From IMG/VR virus record IMGVR_UViG_3300018080_000470, positions 1-29,051 of that record: a DNA stretch of 29,051 nt. One strand, written 5' to 3'. Below the pieces are notes generated by a model. It worked only from the letters and a program-made list of their open reading frames with translations, was not told the DNA's origin and did not search any database. The first letter of the stretch is position 1. Every line of letters begins with the position of its first letter. This document shows positions 13,757-20,298 of this stretch, piece by piece. Position numbers and translations under genes: made by a program. The DNA comes from a virus.

Positions 13757-15057
13757 TACCAGGCCCCTTTCCGTTCGTTGAACCGGCGTTTGGCTACGGT
13801 TTGATATTCTATAGGTCCGGCCGGTGTGCCCGCCGCATGTGTCGCAAGGGCGTCCGCCCAGAATTCGTCTGCATGGCCTTTTTCCGTGCGGTCCGCGTCG
13901 AATCGAGGATTCCCGGCCGCCGTGACCAGCTTTTTAACCGCGTGGTGGCTATTCCTGATATCCTGCTCAACCGGGATGCGTTTTTTCCTGTCCTGAAACT
14001 TCTGTTTGATCTCGGTGGCCAGCTCCAGCTTGACGGGTCCCGTAAACAGCACCCCTTCGACCCTGTATTCCCCGTAGCGGCGTTTGGCGTCTTCGACCGG
14101 TTTTTCCCCCATGCCCGTCTGGTCCATGCACAGGCGGTCTATGTCGTACCGATCGAAAACCCGTGCGAGTTCGGCGTCCTGCTCGGCGAAAGTGGCCCGC
14201 CGCATCCTCACAACCTCCCGGTTCCAGAGCACGTCCCCTATCATCTCGTCGACCCAGATTACCGCAAGATCTCGCCGAATCCCGATGTCCATCCCGGCAT
14301 AGCACTTGCCGCCTTCATACCTGTCCGGATCTCCGGCCGCATCGTCCTCGCACGAGCAGATCAGGTCATAATCCAGCCACGCGCTCGCTTCATCCAGCCA
14401 CTGAAGCTCGTATTCCTGCGCCCAGGCGTCCGGGTCACCGAGTCCGATTCTCAGTTCCTCAATGTTGCGCGGCAGGCCGTCCTCAACCGCCTGATAAATG
14501 TCCGTCACCTGCCGGTACCAGAGATCGTCTTTCCCGGTCATAAGATCGTAAAACTTGTTGCCCTTGCCGTTCGGCGTGCTAACGACCCTGATCTTGTGTC
14601 CTGCGGATATGACCGGAAAAAGCGCCGCCCAGATCTTGAGGCTGTCCTGGTGAAAGGCGAATTCATCCAAAAAGACGTTCGCCGAAAAACCCCTGGCCGT
14701 ATCCGGATTCGCGGGCAGCGCCGTCACGCGGCTCCCTCCCGGCCATTCGACCTCCTGAGACCGGTATGTCGCTTCTCCCCTGTAGTCGCTCTCATACGCC
14801 TTGATGATGGACCCCATAGCCTGGCAGTGCCGCTTGAGGCCCTCCTCGACGGCCTCCTTGGCCTGCCTTTCTCCCCTTGACAGAATGACCCACCGGACCC
14901 GTTTGCCTTCGAGCTCGGACTCCTGGCAAGCTTTGGCTATTTCGAATGTCGTGCAAAAGGTCTTGCCTGTCTGACGGGCGAACATCCCGGTCTTGAATCT
15001 GCGGGGGCTCGAGATCCATCGCCGCTGGTATCCGTAAAATATGGGATCAGACCCCAT
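13756..15057 (-). CDS. Terminase large subunit (Mu gp28-like)
   Basis: This packaging motor has an N-terminal ATPase and a C-terminal nuclease. I start it at ATG 15057 because AAGGAG lies 4 nt upstream; an upstream start at 15093 has no such support. In this 433-residue version the Walker A-like FARQTGKT is at residues 26-33 and the Walker B VFLDEF at 128-133. An RNase H-like nuclease follows, with CYAGMDIGIRRDLAVIWVDE and later LCMDQTGMGE, and a C-terminal GHADEFWADALATH containing acidic residues typical of the active site. In Mu-like phages the enzyme packages integrated DNA by headful cutting. It overlaps the small subunit by 11 bp. Confidence 0.93.
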   Translation of the reverse strand: MGSDPIFYGYQRRWISSPRRFKTGMFARQTGKTFCTTFEIAKACQESELEGKRVRWVILSRGERQAKEAVEEGLKRHCQAMGSIIKAYESDYRGEATYRSQEVEWPGGSRVTALPANPDTARGFSANVFLDEFAFHQDSLKIWAALFPVISAGHKIRVVSTPNGKGNKFYDLMTGKDDLWYRQVTDIYQAVEDGLPRNIEELRIGLGDPDAWAQEYELQWLDEASAWLDYDLICSCEDDAAGDPDRYEGGKCYAGMDIGIRRDLAVIWVDEMIGDVLWNREVVRMRRATFAEQDAELARVFDRYDIDRLCMDQTGMGEKPVEDAKRRYGEYRVEGVLFTGPVKLELATEIKQKFQDRKKRIPVEQDIRNSHHAVKKLVTAAGNPRFDADRTEKGHADEFWADALATHAAGTPAGPIEYQTVAKRRFNERKGAW

Positions 15058-15571
15058 ACTGCTCCTTGATAATCTCCCGAAAACGATCCGCACTCATCGG
15101 GCCGTCCTTTTCCGCCGCATCGACGGCGTTCGCCACATCCTCGAAAGCCTGCTTTCGAACCTTGTCTTCCATCTCCTGCGCCCACTTTTTCTGCCGGACC
15201 GCCGCCTGGCTCAACTTGGCCACCGCCTGCCCTATCTTCGCCAGGCTTTTGTCGTTGAGCTCTATGTCCACCAACAATTCAAACATCTTCGTCTGCACGA
15301 GCCGGATGATGGCATCGTTCAACTCGCCGGCGTCATCCTCGGAGGCCTCCGCGATCGCCTTTGCCTGATCCGTCGCGACCTTCAAGGCCCTGAGTTTTTC
15401 CTCGAATTTTTTGCCGTACCGGTGGACGCTCGACTTGCTTATCTCAAAACCCTTTGTTTCAAGCCATTCAGCAAGCCCGACATAATCCGCAAACCCGCCC
15501 CGGATCAGCTTCCGCTCCAGCTCCTGCCGGACGTCTTCAGGTAAAAGTTCCACGCTCGATCTCAGCATCAT
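15047..15571 (-). CDS. Small terminase-like DNA-binding protein (Mu gp27-like, DUF3486)
   Basis: The family normally begins close to RSSVELLPEDVRQELERKLI, so I place the start at ATG 15571 (a second ATG follows at 15568); an upstream ATG at 15637 would add residues atypical of the family and a 59-bp overlap. The 174-residue product has an N-terminal helix-turn-helix (FADYVGLAEWLETKGFEISKSSVHRYGKKFEEKL) typical of DUF3486, then long helices and a basic C-terminus. It probably recognises phage DNA and recruits the large terminase. It ends inside the large subunit's start region, indicating coupled expression. Confidence 0.87.
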   Translation of the reverse strand: MMLRSSVELLPEDVRQELERKLIRGGFADYVGLAEWLETKGFEISKSSVHRYGKKFEEKLRALKVATDQAKAIAEASEDDAGELNDAIIRLVQTKMFELLVDIELNDKSLAKIGQAVAKLSQAAVRQKKWAQEMEDKVRKQAFEDVANAVDAAEKDGPMSADRFREIIKEQYGV

Positions 15572-15578
15572 CCTGTCC

Positions 15579-15881
15579 CTACCAATACTTTCGCGGTCGC
15601 GCGATGCCGGGCTCGCACTCGATGGTGTACTCGACAATATCCACGCCGTATCGGTTCAACTCCGCAGACCAGCAGGCCTCATCCTTCCCTTTGATTCCGA
15701 TCAACCCGCGATCCTCCAGATAATCCAGCTCCTTCCGGATCTCTGCCGGCGTCACCGCCATATCGGTACCGCATACCGTTGAGCAAATCAGATCCTCCGA
15801 AATGAGATAGGGGCGCCCCGCGTTAAGCGTCTGGAGGATCCTCCACCGCAGCACCTCCCGCCTCTTTTTCTCAAGATCCAT
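15579..15881 (-). CDS. Winged-helix phage protein (VpaChn25_0724-like, Mu gp26 position)
   Basis: This 100-residue protein starts MDLEKKRREVLRWRILQTLNAGRPYLISEDLI and has a winged-helix form: a helix, a VTPAEIRKELDYLEDRGLIGI recognition segment, and a beta wing (ACWSAELNRYGVDIVEYT). Similar proteins lie just before the small terminase in many Mu-like phages. Their role is unknown; a packaging or late regulatory role is possible. A strong AAGGGGGT site precedes ATG 15881. Confidence 0.8.
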   Translation of the reverse strand: MDLEKKRREVLRWRILQTLNAGRPYLISEDLICSTVCGTDMAVTPAEIRKELDYLEDRGLIGIKGKDEACWSAELNRYGVDIVEYTIECEPGIARPRKYW

Positions 15882-15936
15882 GTCTACCCCCTTATTTGGA
15901 GTAAGGCGACCGTGTCGCCGTTCAAATCAGTTATCT

Positions 15937-16209
15937 TTAATCCTTTTTCACCGGTTTTTGCTTGTGAATAAATTCCCATATGGCGTCTATCTTCTGCTCG
16001 ATCTTACAAAAACTCATAATCCAGTCCTCTCGCCGCACATAGTCGCGCGGAAGGCATTCCTTCAATTCCGACAATTCCTGACGCAGTCTTTCATGCCTGC
16101 CCACCTGTTTCTGTATGCTATCCCGAATATCCCGCAGGTATAAGACGGCGAACGTCAACATCGCCGAAAACACGCACCCCACGATGATCAGCGCGATTTG
16201 TGTGGTCAT
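15937..16209 (-). CDS. Small membrane-anchored coiled-coil protein (DUF2730- or spanin-like)
   Basis: The 90-residue product has one N-terminal membrane helix (IALIIVGCVFSAMLTFAVLYL) followed by a charged coiled coil (RDIRDSIQKQVGRHERLRQELSELKECL) and a RREDW motif near residue 60. This topology fits either the small DUF2730-type proteins found near Mu packaging genes or an inner-membrane spanin subunit. It follows the holin with a 4-bp overlap (ATGA-type), which favours a lysis role. No partner outer-membrane spanin is clear. The function is inferred. Confidence 0.65.
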   Translation of the reverse strand: MTTQIALIIVGCVFSAMLTFAVLYLRDIRDSIQKQVGRHERLRQELSELKECLPRDYVRREDWIMSFCKIEQKIDAIWEFIHKQKPVKKD

Positions 16210-16640
16210 GATTTATTCCCCGTAATCATGCTGAAAAACTTATTCGCCGACCCCCGTTTTTCCGCCGACCGGCCGATCACCCAGACACCGCAAACCCCCG
16301 TCCAGGCCCACCAGAACTCGCCCGGCAGCGACAAATCTGGCATAGGTTTTCCGGTAAAAAACACGATGATCGGAAACGCAACATGCACCAGAAAAATGAA
16401 TCCCAGCCCGGCATATACCATGCACGGCCGCGCCCGTTTGGTGAAGGAATCGCCCTGCCGCATCTCGGAAACCATGATCGATTTCTGGGCATCGATAAGA
16501 TTGTCCTCACGGCGCTGGAGCATATCCTGCAACTGGATCTGCGCCTGCGCCTTCTCCGCGTCCGTCATCTTCGGCGGGAAAAACCGCTCCACAATCGATG
16601 TCGCGAAATCCGCAACCGACCCCAATCCCGTTAAGTCCAT
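16206..16640 (-). CDS. Holin of the 3-TM superfamily
   Basis: The protein has 144 residues. The N-terminal half has helical KMTDAEKAQAQIQLQDMLQRREDNLIDAQKSIM, followed by SFTKRARPCMVYAGLGFIFLVHVAFPIIVFF and a second pair of hydrophobic segments ending with WAWTGVCGVWVIGRSAEKRG. The R-x-x-x-x-RP-[CW] stretch before the first membrane helix and the late GxxxRSxEK are characteristic of the Holin_3TMs family. It would permeabilise the inner membrane at the end of the lytic cycle. Confidence 0.85.
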   Translation of the reverse strand: MDLTGLGSVADFATSIVERFFPPKMTDAEKAQAQIQLQDMLQRREDNLIDAQKSIMVSEMRQGDSFTKRARPCMVYAGLGFIFLVHVAFPIIVFFTGKPMPDLSLPGEFWWAWTGVCGVWVIGRSAEKRGSANKFFSMITGNKS

Positions 16641-16650
16641 GCTTTCCCCC

Positions 16651-16680
16651 TTTCACCGGTTCCCCGGTTCCCCGCTGCCG
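16651..16680. repeat. Degenerate octamer repeat, copy 1
   Basis: Two perfect CGGTTCCC units (16657-16672) are flanked by related sequence (TTTCAC before, CGCTGCCG after). The repeat fills the 43-bp gap between the secreted-protein stop and the holin start. The same 8-bp-period pattern recurs at 19498-19537, 21164-21203 and 23433-23464. Confidence 0.7.
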
Positions 16681-16683
16681 TCC

Positions 16684-17073
16684 CTAAACTCCTTGCCCCT
16701 TTTCATACGCCACCGTCAGCCTGGGCACGTCGATCCTCACAGACACTACGCACCGGTCGACCTCGAACGGCACCATCGCCTTGTACTCCCCCAACCGGAA
16801 AACGATAAAATACCGCCCGTCCCCCCATTTCTGTTTCCATTCCCATACCGATTCCGGATCGATGCTCCCCCCTGCGATGTTCATCGGGCGCGGCCAGTCT
16901 TTTTGGAAAGGATGGTCGACGTAATACACCCAGTAACTCAACACTTCCTGCGTGGTGTTGTCGACTATAATTGCCCATTCCTGCTCGCTGCATTGACATT
17001 TAGTTGTTGCGAACAATACCAACAATACAACCACTAACATACTTCCTAAAACCTGTGCTGTCTTGCCTCTCAT
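16684..17073 (-). CDS. Secreted protein of unknown function in the lysis region
   Basis: The 129-residue product has a short basic start (MRGKTAQ), a hydrophobic core (VLGSMLVVVLLVLFATT) and two Cys just after it (KCQCSEQ), resembling a signal peptide or lipoprotein signal. The mature part is a Trp/Tyr-rich beta domain with VLSYWVYYVDHPFQKDWPRP, WEWKQKWGDGRYFIVFRLGEY and a final IDVPRLTVAYEKGQG. No lysozyme, amidase or transglycosylase motif is visible. It sits where Mu carries its endolysin, but I do not assign that function. Confidence 0.6.
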   Translation of the reverse strand: MRGKTAQVLGSMLVVVLLVLFATTKCQCSEQEWAIIVDNTTQEVLSYWVYYVDHPFQKDWPRPMNIAGGSIDPESVWEWKQKWGDGRYFIVFRLGEYKAMVPFEVDRCVVSVRIDVPRLTVAYEKGQGV

Positions 17074-17074
17074 G

Positions 17075-17257
17075 CTATCGCCCCCGCTTTGGATGACCTC
17101 TTGACCTCGCTTTCAAATAGGCCCGGTGCTTCCACCATTTCTCATATTCCGTGCAAATCTTCACGGCACGCCGCTTGCCGACCCCCAGATCCCGCATCCG
17201 GCAATACACATGCAAGGGGTTCCCGTAATGCTGCCACCACTCAGTCAGACGCCCCAT
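17075..17257 (-). CDS. Small basic protein, first gene of the lysis/packaging run
   Basis: This 60-residue, very basic product begins MGRLTEWWQHYGNPLHVYCRM and ends in a Lys/Arg-rich tail (ARSRGHPKRGR). The WWQHYGNPLHVYCR pattern recalls small uncharacterised phage proteins near lysis genes. The only non-coding space upstream is about 30 nt before a strong terminator hairpin, so it is probably the first gene reached by late transcription. No function can be assigned. Confidence 0.6.
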   Translation of the reverse strand: MGRLTEWWQHYGNPLHVYCRMRDLGVGKRRAVKICTEYEKWWKHRAYLKARSRGHPKRGR

Positions 17258-17286
17258 ACCCGCACCGCCTCCCTGTAGCCGTGGCC

Positions 17287-17330
17287 AAAAAAAAGAGGCC
17301 CATCAACCTATGCCAGGTTCATGGGCCTCC
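17287..17330 (-). terminator. Strong intrinsic terminator closing the antirepressor operon
   Basis: On the minus strand a 15-bp inverted repeat with one mismatch (GAGGCCCATGAACCT against AGGTTGATGGGCCTC), with a 5-nt loop, spans 17295-17329 and is followed by eight T (17287-17294). This is a clear rho-independent terminator for leftward transcription from the operon at 17403-18771. Confidence 0.9.
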
Positions 17331-17398
17331 AAGGGCCTTCAAGCGCGCCGTTTCCCGCAAGGGAAATGGCCCTCCAAGGGGCTCTCGGCGCTTAAGTT
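17331..17398 (-). ncRNA. Structured segment upstream of the terminator; candidate small RNA or 3' UTR element
   Basis: Three paired segments are visible on the minus strand: AAGCGC/GCGCTT (17388-17393 with 17341-17346), AGGGCC/GGCCCT (17368-17373 with 17332-17337) and a TTTCCC/GGGAAA hairpin (17351-17366). The first two cross each other, so an H-type pseudoknot is possible. A CCCTTGGAGG direct repeat is also present. No ORF fits. It could be a processed small RNA or a regulated readthrough element; evidence is structural only. Confidence 0.35.
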
Positions 17399-17402
17399 TC
17401 CA

Positions 17403-17597
17403 TTATCTTACAAGTCTCTCCCGTTTTGTCAAGAATTTTCGCAAATAACGCGACGTCACCCAGACGAATCCGCAGATCCCGCATTTGAGTTCGAGTGCGA
17501 AATCGCCGCCCGGCACATGCCCCTGCCCGTCGCAGATTCTACGTCCGCAGAGAGGGCAGGGGATTTTGATGTCGTCGTTTTGGGGATTTTCGATCAC
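17403..17597 (-). CDS. Zinc-ribbon protein, 64 aa (possibly Com-like)
   Basis: The product has a CPLCGRR knuckle and a LKCGICGF knuckle, forming a four-Cys zinc ribbon, then a basic tail (SRYLRKFLTKRERLV). Mu carries a small zinc-finger protein, Com, that activates mom translation, but no mom-like gene is seen here and the resemblance is only in size and motif. The start is GTG 17597, just after the DUF2513 stop, with GAGG 8-9 nt upstream. It is the last gene before the terminator at 17287-17330. Confidence 0.65.
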   Translation of the reverse strand: MIENPQNDDIKIPCPLCGRRICDGQGHVPGGDFALELKCGICGFVWVTSRYLRKFLTKRERLVR

Positions 17598-17957
17598 TTA
17601 GAACATCCTCTCTATAACCATTTTCGACGCCATAACGATGACATCCAGGCTAAGGGACAGGCCCCTTTCCCTGGCCAATCCCTTGACCCGGTTCCATACG
17701 GTGTCGCTGCGGATTCGATCGAGGAACTCATGGCCTTTCCACGTCAGCCGCGTCGCCCAGCAATGAAGAGGAGCATTAATGGTAAAATCGCGGCAGTTGC
17801 CCTCGATAAAACCGGCTTCCATGAGCAATTTCATGTGGTAGGATACGATCTCGTTATCATATCCGGACACGGCTCCAGGCTCCATAACGCTGGTTGTGTC
17901 TTGGATATTTTCGAGCGCCATGAGGATCTTCCTGACGATGTCCCAGTCCCGTTTCAT
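17598..17957 (-). CDS. DUF2513 family protein
   Basis: The 119-residue protein starts MKRDWDIVRKILMALE, the hallmark N-terminus of DUF2513, and continues with a winged-helix-like VSYHMKLLMEAGFIEG and LTWKGHEFLDRIRSDTVW, also typical. DUF2513 proteins occur in phages and mobile elements and have no settled function; the fold suggests DNA binding. I place the start at ATG 17957 rather than the preceding GTG, because it overlaps the upstream stop (TGATG) and matches the family. Confidence 0.82.
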   Translation of the reverse strand: MKRDWDIVRKILMALENIQDTTSVMEPGAVSGYDNEIVSYHMKLLMEAGFIEGNCRDFTINAPLHCWATRLTWKGHEFLDRIRSDTVWNRVKGLARERGLSLSLDVIVMASKMVIERMF

Positions 17958-18190
17958 CACTCAATAACCTCCCGCCCCTCCAGCCGCTGCTGGTCCGACA
18001 GGAAAACCACCGTCCCCATCACCTGGTCCGCGATGTTCGTGAGATAGGCCCGCATATCGTTCCGGTGATGATCCAGCCGGGCGCTGTACCCGCCCATCAG
18101 GTAGATCACCGCCCCGATCTGGCCGATAAGCCCCAGGAGATCGTCGCAGGCGTCGTCCACGTAGGTGCGCTCTCGTTGTTTCTCGGTCAT
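17957..18190 (-). CDS. Small helical protein of unknown function
   Basis: This 77-residue product begins MTEKQRERTYVDDACDDLLGLIGQIGAVIYLMGGYS and looks wholly helical, with a mildly hydrophobic centre and a charged C-terminus (FLSDQQRLEGREVIE). It has a near-ideal AAGGAGGTG ribosome site upstream of ATG 18190 and overlaps the antirepressor stop by 4 bp. No family is recognised. Confidence 0.65.
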   Translation of the reverse strand: MTEKQRERTYVDDACDDLLGLIGQIGAVIYLMGGYSARLDHHRNDMRAYLTNIADQVMGTVVFLSDQQRLEGREVIE

Positions 18191-18771
18191 CGGGCACCTC
18201 CTTTCAGCAGCTTCAACTCGTACTGCCTCGGGATGCGTTCGAATTTCTGCACCGTCTCCCTGGTGATGTCCAAGAGCTTCGCCGTCTCTCTCTGCGTCAG
18301 GCCCATATTCCGGTACCTTTTCATCTCCTCATAGCGGTGCCAGTCCAGCTTGGTGCTCCTGGCGATGGCGTCCCGGATATCCAGCTCGATCAGCCGCTTT
18401 TGCCATCCCCTGACCTTGCTGATGTGGATGAACTCCTGGCGTTCCAGGGACTTGAGCATGTTCACGACGAAGGTGCGGAACTTGACCGATTTCGGCGTGT
18501 TGGCCAACAACGCGATATGGTACTGGCCGTCCGTGTCGAAAATGGTGGTTTCCCTTAAACCTGCATCCGTCGTCAATTTGACGACGGATGCAAATGGCTG
18601 TAATTCCTTGCGATGTCTCTCATAGAGCTTCATCACGCTTTTTCTCGGCTGCCTGTAGCCCAGGGCCGTCCCCAGCTGTTCGGCGGTCATCCAGTAACGC
18701 CCGTCCTCATGGACGACCTTGCTCGGATCGATGCCGAAGCTGACCAATCTCAATTCCTGTTTCTCTTCCAT
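18187..18771 (-). CDS. BRO-N domain antirepressor-like protein with C-terminal HTH
   Basis: I start the gene at ATG 18771, preceded by AAAGGAGG and a 5-nt spacer, giving 194 residues; a longer frame from 18819 has no ribosome site. The N-terminal half has BRO/ANT-type features: YWMTAEQLGTALGYRQPRKSVMKLYERHRKEL, then TIFDTDGQYHIALLANTPKSVKFRTFVVNML. The C-terminal half has a helix-turn-helix GLTQRETAKLLDITRETVQKF. Such proteins act as antirepressors or regulators of phage development. It opens an operon after two tandem terminators, so it probably has its own promoter in 18772-18900, though no convincing sigma70 box was found. Confidence 0.82.
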   Translation of the reverse strand: MEEKQELRLVSFGIDPSKVVHEDGRYWMTAEQLGTALGYRQPRKSVMKLYERHRKELQPFASVVKLTTDAGLRETTIFDTDGQYHIALLANTPKSVKFRTFVVNMLKSLERQEFIHISKVRGWQKRLIELDIRDAIARSTKLDWHRYEEMKRYRNMGLTQRETAKLLDITRETVQKFERIPRQYELKLLKGGAR

Positions 18772-18812
18772 AACTACCTCCTTTGGATTTTGACTTCCGT
18801 TAACTCCCCGCG

Positions 18813-18887
18813 AAAACAAAAATCCCGAGACCTGTCAACGCCCCAAAGGAAGCGCCCCCGCCCTCGCGGTAACGGGGAGTCTCGGGA
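18813..18887 (-). terminator. Intrinsic terminator 2 at the end of the early run
   Basis: On the minus strand TCCCGAGAC (18879-18887) pairs perfectly with GTCTCGGGA (18823-18831), enclosing a GC-rich segment able to form its own hairpins, and is followed by TTTTTGTTTT (18813-18822). An alternative pairing (CGGGGAGT at 18873-18880 with ACTCCCCG at 18803-18810) overlaps the main stem and would compete with it. Confidence 0.65.
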
Positions 18888-18901
18888 AAGGTTTCGTCCA
18901 T

Positions 18902-18927
18902 AAAAAAATCGCCAGGACGGAGGCGAT
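18902..18927 (-). terminator. Intrinsic terminator 1 at the end of the early run
   Basis: On the minus strand ATCGCC (18922-18927) pairs with GGCGAT (18908-18913) across an 8-nt loop, with a run of T directly after the stem (18902-18907 plus the last stem base). It lies 70 bp after the stop of the last early gene at 18997 and just before terminator 2. Confidence 0.8.
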
Positions 18928-18996
18928 AATCCACCTTCGGGTTTTGACGCCCTCCATCGAAGCAAATTTTTCTCGAAATGTCAAGAAATTTTAGCA

Positions 18997-19218
18997 TCAT
19001 GTCTTTCTTTCCGGTTTTTCCCCGTTTGGACCGGTTTTATCCGGTTTTAACCCGTATTTCGTAATCCTGCCGGCCTCGAACCGCAGCACCATCCGGCCCG
19101 AAAACCCGGCCCTCCGAAGCTCCGTCAACTTCCTGATCGTCACCGTCAAATCCCGCTGCTGCCCCTCGATCCGCCTCGCCACATCCTTGGTTGTAAAAGC
19201 TTTTTCCATCCCATTCAT
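18997..19218 (-). CDS. Small helix-turn-helix-like protein
   Basis: The 73-residue product has an AFTTKDVARRIEGQQRDLTVTIRKLTELRRAGFSG segment that looks like a small winged-helix DNA-binding unit, then a basic, Pro/Lys/Gly-rich tail (KPDKTGPNGEKPERKT). The tail is encoded by CCGGTTTT-like repeats and may be a recent extension. ATG 19218 is used; ATG 19209 is an alternative. It is the last gene before two tandem terminators. In Mu, middle-gene activators sit near here, but similarity to Mor/C is not evident. Confidence 0.6.
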   Translation of the reverse strand: MNGMEKAFTTKDVARRIEGQQRDLTVTIRKLTELRRAGFSGRMVLRFEAGRITKYGLKPDKTGPNGEKPERKT

Positions 19219-19236
19219 CCAACCATCCTAATCATC

Positions 19237-19401
19237 CTATGCTTTCGTCACCTCATCAGCCTTCACCGCCACAACCCTCATCCGCCGGCCCTCAACAGTC
19301 GTAAACCGATAGAGCTTCACCTTAACATAACCGCCCATCACCGCCTGGACATTCCCCGGCCCGTGCACGGTATTCACGCTATCCCCCACCTTCACCGCCA
19401 T
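19237..19401 (-). CDS. Small beta-barrel (SH3/KOW-like) protein, 54 aa
   Basis: The product starts MAVKVGDSVNTVHGPGNVQAVMGGYVKVKLYRF, a pattern of short strands with a GPGxV turn as in CarD/KOW-like barrels, and ends VVAVKADEVTKA. I place the start at ATG 19401 because the longer frame (from 19446) overlaps the upstream gene and lacks a protein-like N-terminus. The role is unknown; nucleic-acid or protein binding is possible. Confidence 0.55.
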   Translation of the reverse strand: MAVKVGDSVNTVHGPGNVQAVMGGYVKVKLYRFTTVEGRRMRVVAVKADEVTKA

Positions 19402-19945
19402 CCTCTTTACTCCCGATCCGGTCCACCAGATTCCCCACAATCCCATGCAATTCCCTGAATTCCGCCCCCGTCATACCTCGCGCCGTCCCTGTCTTTCCGG
19501 TTCTCCGATTCCCCGTTTCTCCGCTTCTTCGCTTCACTTCCCGCGCCTGCTCTTCCCGCGCCGTCAACCCCTCATCGCTCACCCGCTCCGCATCACCGAG
19601 CATGACTTTCTTCAAGTAGTTGTGATTCTTCAATCCAAATTTCTCAGCGTTGACGATGGTAGTAATTGCCGCCGAAATCCTCGCCCAGTCAGTCTTGTAG
19701 CGTTTCCCCTGGTAACTGAAAGCATTGTGTTCTAGAAGTTTCAAAACCTCCTTAAGAAGTCTCAATCGTTTTTTAAAAGAAACAGTACCCCACCTTTCGA
19801 CCCTGAAACAATCCGTGTATTCGTACACGATGTCCCACTTTTTCCCGAACCGCGAAGCCAGTTCCACCATCTCCGACATCAACCCTTCATGCGCCGCCTG
19901 GTCAAGGGAAAATTTCGACTGGCATATAGGACAACTCAGTTTCAC
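19379..19945 (-). CDS. Phage protein with N-terminal zinc knuckle, unknown function
   Basis: This 188-residue protein begins MKLSCPICQSKFSLDQAAHEG with a CPIC knuckle, then a helical body with AELASRFGKKW-like ELASRFGKKWDIVYEYTDCFRVER and WARISAAITTIVNAEKFGLKNHNYL. The C-terminal part includes KRRSGETGNRRTGKTGTA, which is exactly the translation of the octamer repeat at 19498-19537, so the repeat has been absorbed into coding sequence. Similar proteins occur in early regions of related phages. Function unknown. Confidence 0.7.
   Translation of the reverse strand: MKLSCPICQSKFSLDQAAHEGLMSEMVELASRFGKKWDIVYEYTDCFRVERWGTVSFKKRLRLLKEVLKLLEHNAFSYQGKRYKTDWARISAAITTIVNAEKFGLKNHNYLKKVMLGDAERVSDEGLTAREEQAREVKRRSGETGNRRTGKTGTARGMTGAEFRELHGIVGNLVDRIGSKEDGGEGGG
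19498..19537. repeat. Degenerate octamer repeat, copy 2 (inside a gene)
   Basis: Five units in register: CGGTTCTC, CGATTCCC, CGTTTCTC, CGCTTCTT, CGCTTCAC. It is translated on the minus strand as a Gly/Arg/Thr-rich linker within the gene at 19379-19945. Confidence 0.75.
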
Positions 19946-20187
19946 GCCATATCCTCGAATAGGTGGTCATAATATCCATTCGCCCACAACCACCGATCGT
20001 GGTCGACCTTTTCGAAACAGAAATCGCCGCCAACGAGTTTCGCTCGAACCTCCGAAAAACATTGTTCACAAAGCATCGCTTGATAAATACGATCCTTTTC
20101 GATATCGATGTCTTCGTGTAAAAATACCTTGTCCTCCAGCACGTCCCCGCACTTCGGGCATTCATATACGGCAAACAAATCAATCAT
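19942..20187 (-). CDS. Zinc-ribbon protein, 81 aa
   Basis: I start at ATG 20187 because AGGAGG with a 7-nt spacer precedes it; a start at 20211 lacks this. The product has a YECPKCGDV knuckle and a LCEQCFSEV knuckle, a four-Cys zinc ribbon, then FCFEKVDHDRWLWANGYYDHLFEDMA. It is one of several small zinc-binding proteins in this cluster and overlaps its neighbours by a few bases. Function unknown. Confidence 0.7.
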   Translation of the reverse strand: MIDLFAVYECPKCGDVLEDKVFLHEDIDIEKDRIYQAMLCEQCFSEVRAKLVGGDFCFEKVDHDRWLWANGYYDHLFEDMA

Positions 20188-20281
20188 TTGTGTTCCTCCT
20201 GGCCGCGACACAAAGCCCCATCACAAACATGCCGATAATTGCCCCGATAAAAAGCCCTCCTATCAACGCAAGCCAGACCAT
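20180..20281 (-). CDS. Small membrane protein, 33 aa (DUF3789-like)
   Basis: Found by hand translation. From ATG 20281 with an AGGGGG site, the peptide MVWLALIGGLFIGAIIGMFV is one Gly-rich membrane helix followed by MGLCVAARRNTND. This resembles the tiny DUF3789-type phage membrane proteins. It overlaps the next gene by 8 bp. Role unknown. Confidence 0.65.
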   Translation of the reverse strand: MVWLALIGGLFIGAIIGMFVMGLCVAARRNTND

Positions 20282-20298
20282 TTTCACCCCCTGAAAAC

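Noticed and set aside
13801-14880. 359-residue plus-strand ORF
   Set aside because: It is wholly antisense to the large terminase, which has clear Walker and nuclease motifs; composition (Pro/Arg/His-rich) is typical of a shadow frame.
15905-15919. GGCGAC/GTCGCC hairpin after the small membrane gene
   Set aside because: Six base pairs with a 3-nt loop but no T run on either strand; not enough for a terminator or RNA call.
16198-17037. 279-residue plus-strand ORF
   Set aside because: Antisense to the holin and secreted-protein genes, with no ribosome site and no recognisable domain.
17310-18047. 245-residue plus-strand ORF through the structured segment
   Set aside because: It is antisense to the DUF2513 operon and crosses a strong terminator hairpin; composition is shadow-like.
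19199-19240. GGATG repeats with 8-9-bp spacing before the gene at 18997-19218
   Set aside because: Only three or four imperfect copies; may be a chance run or a minor relative of the octamer repeat, and they complicate rather than define the start.
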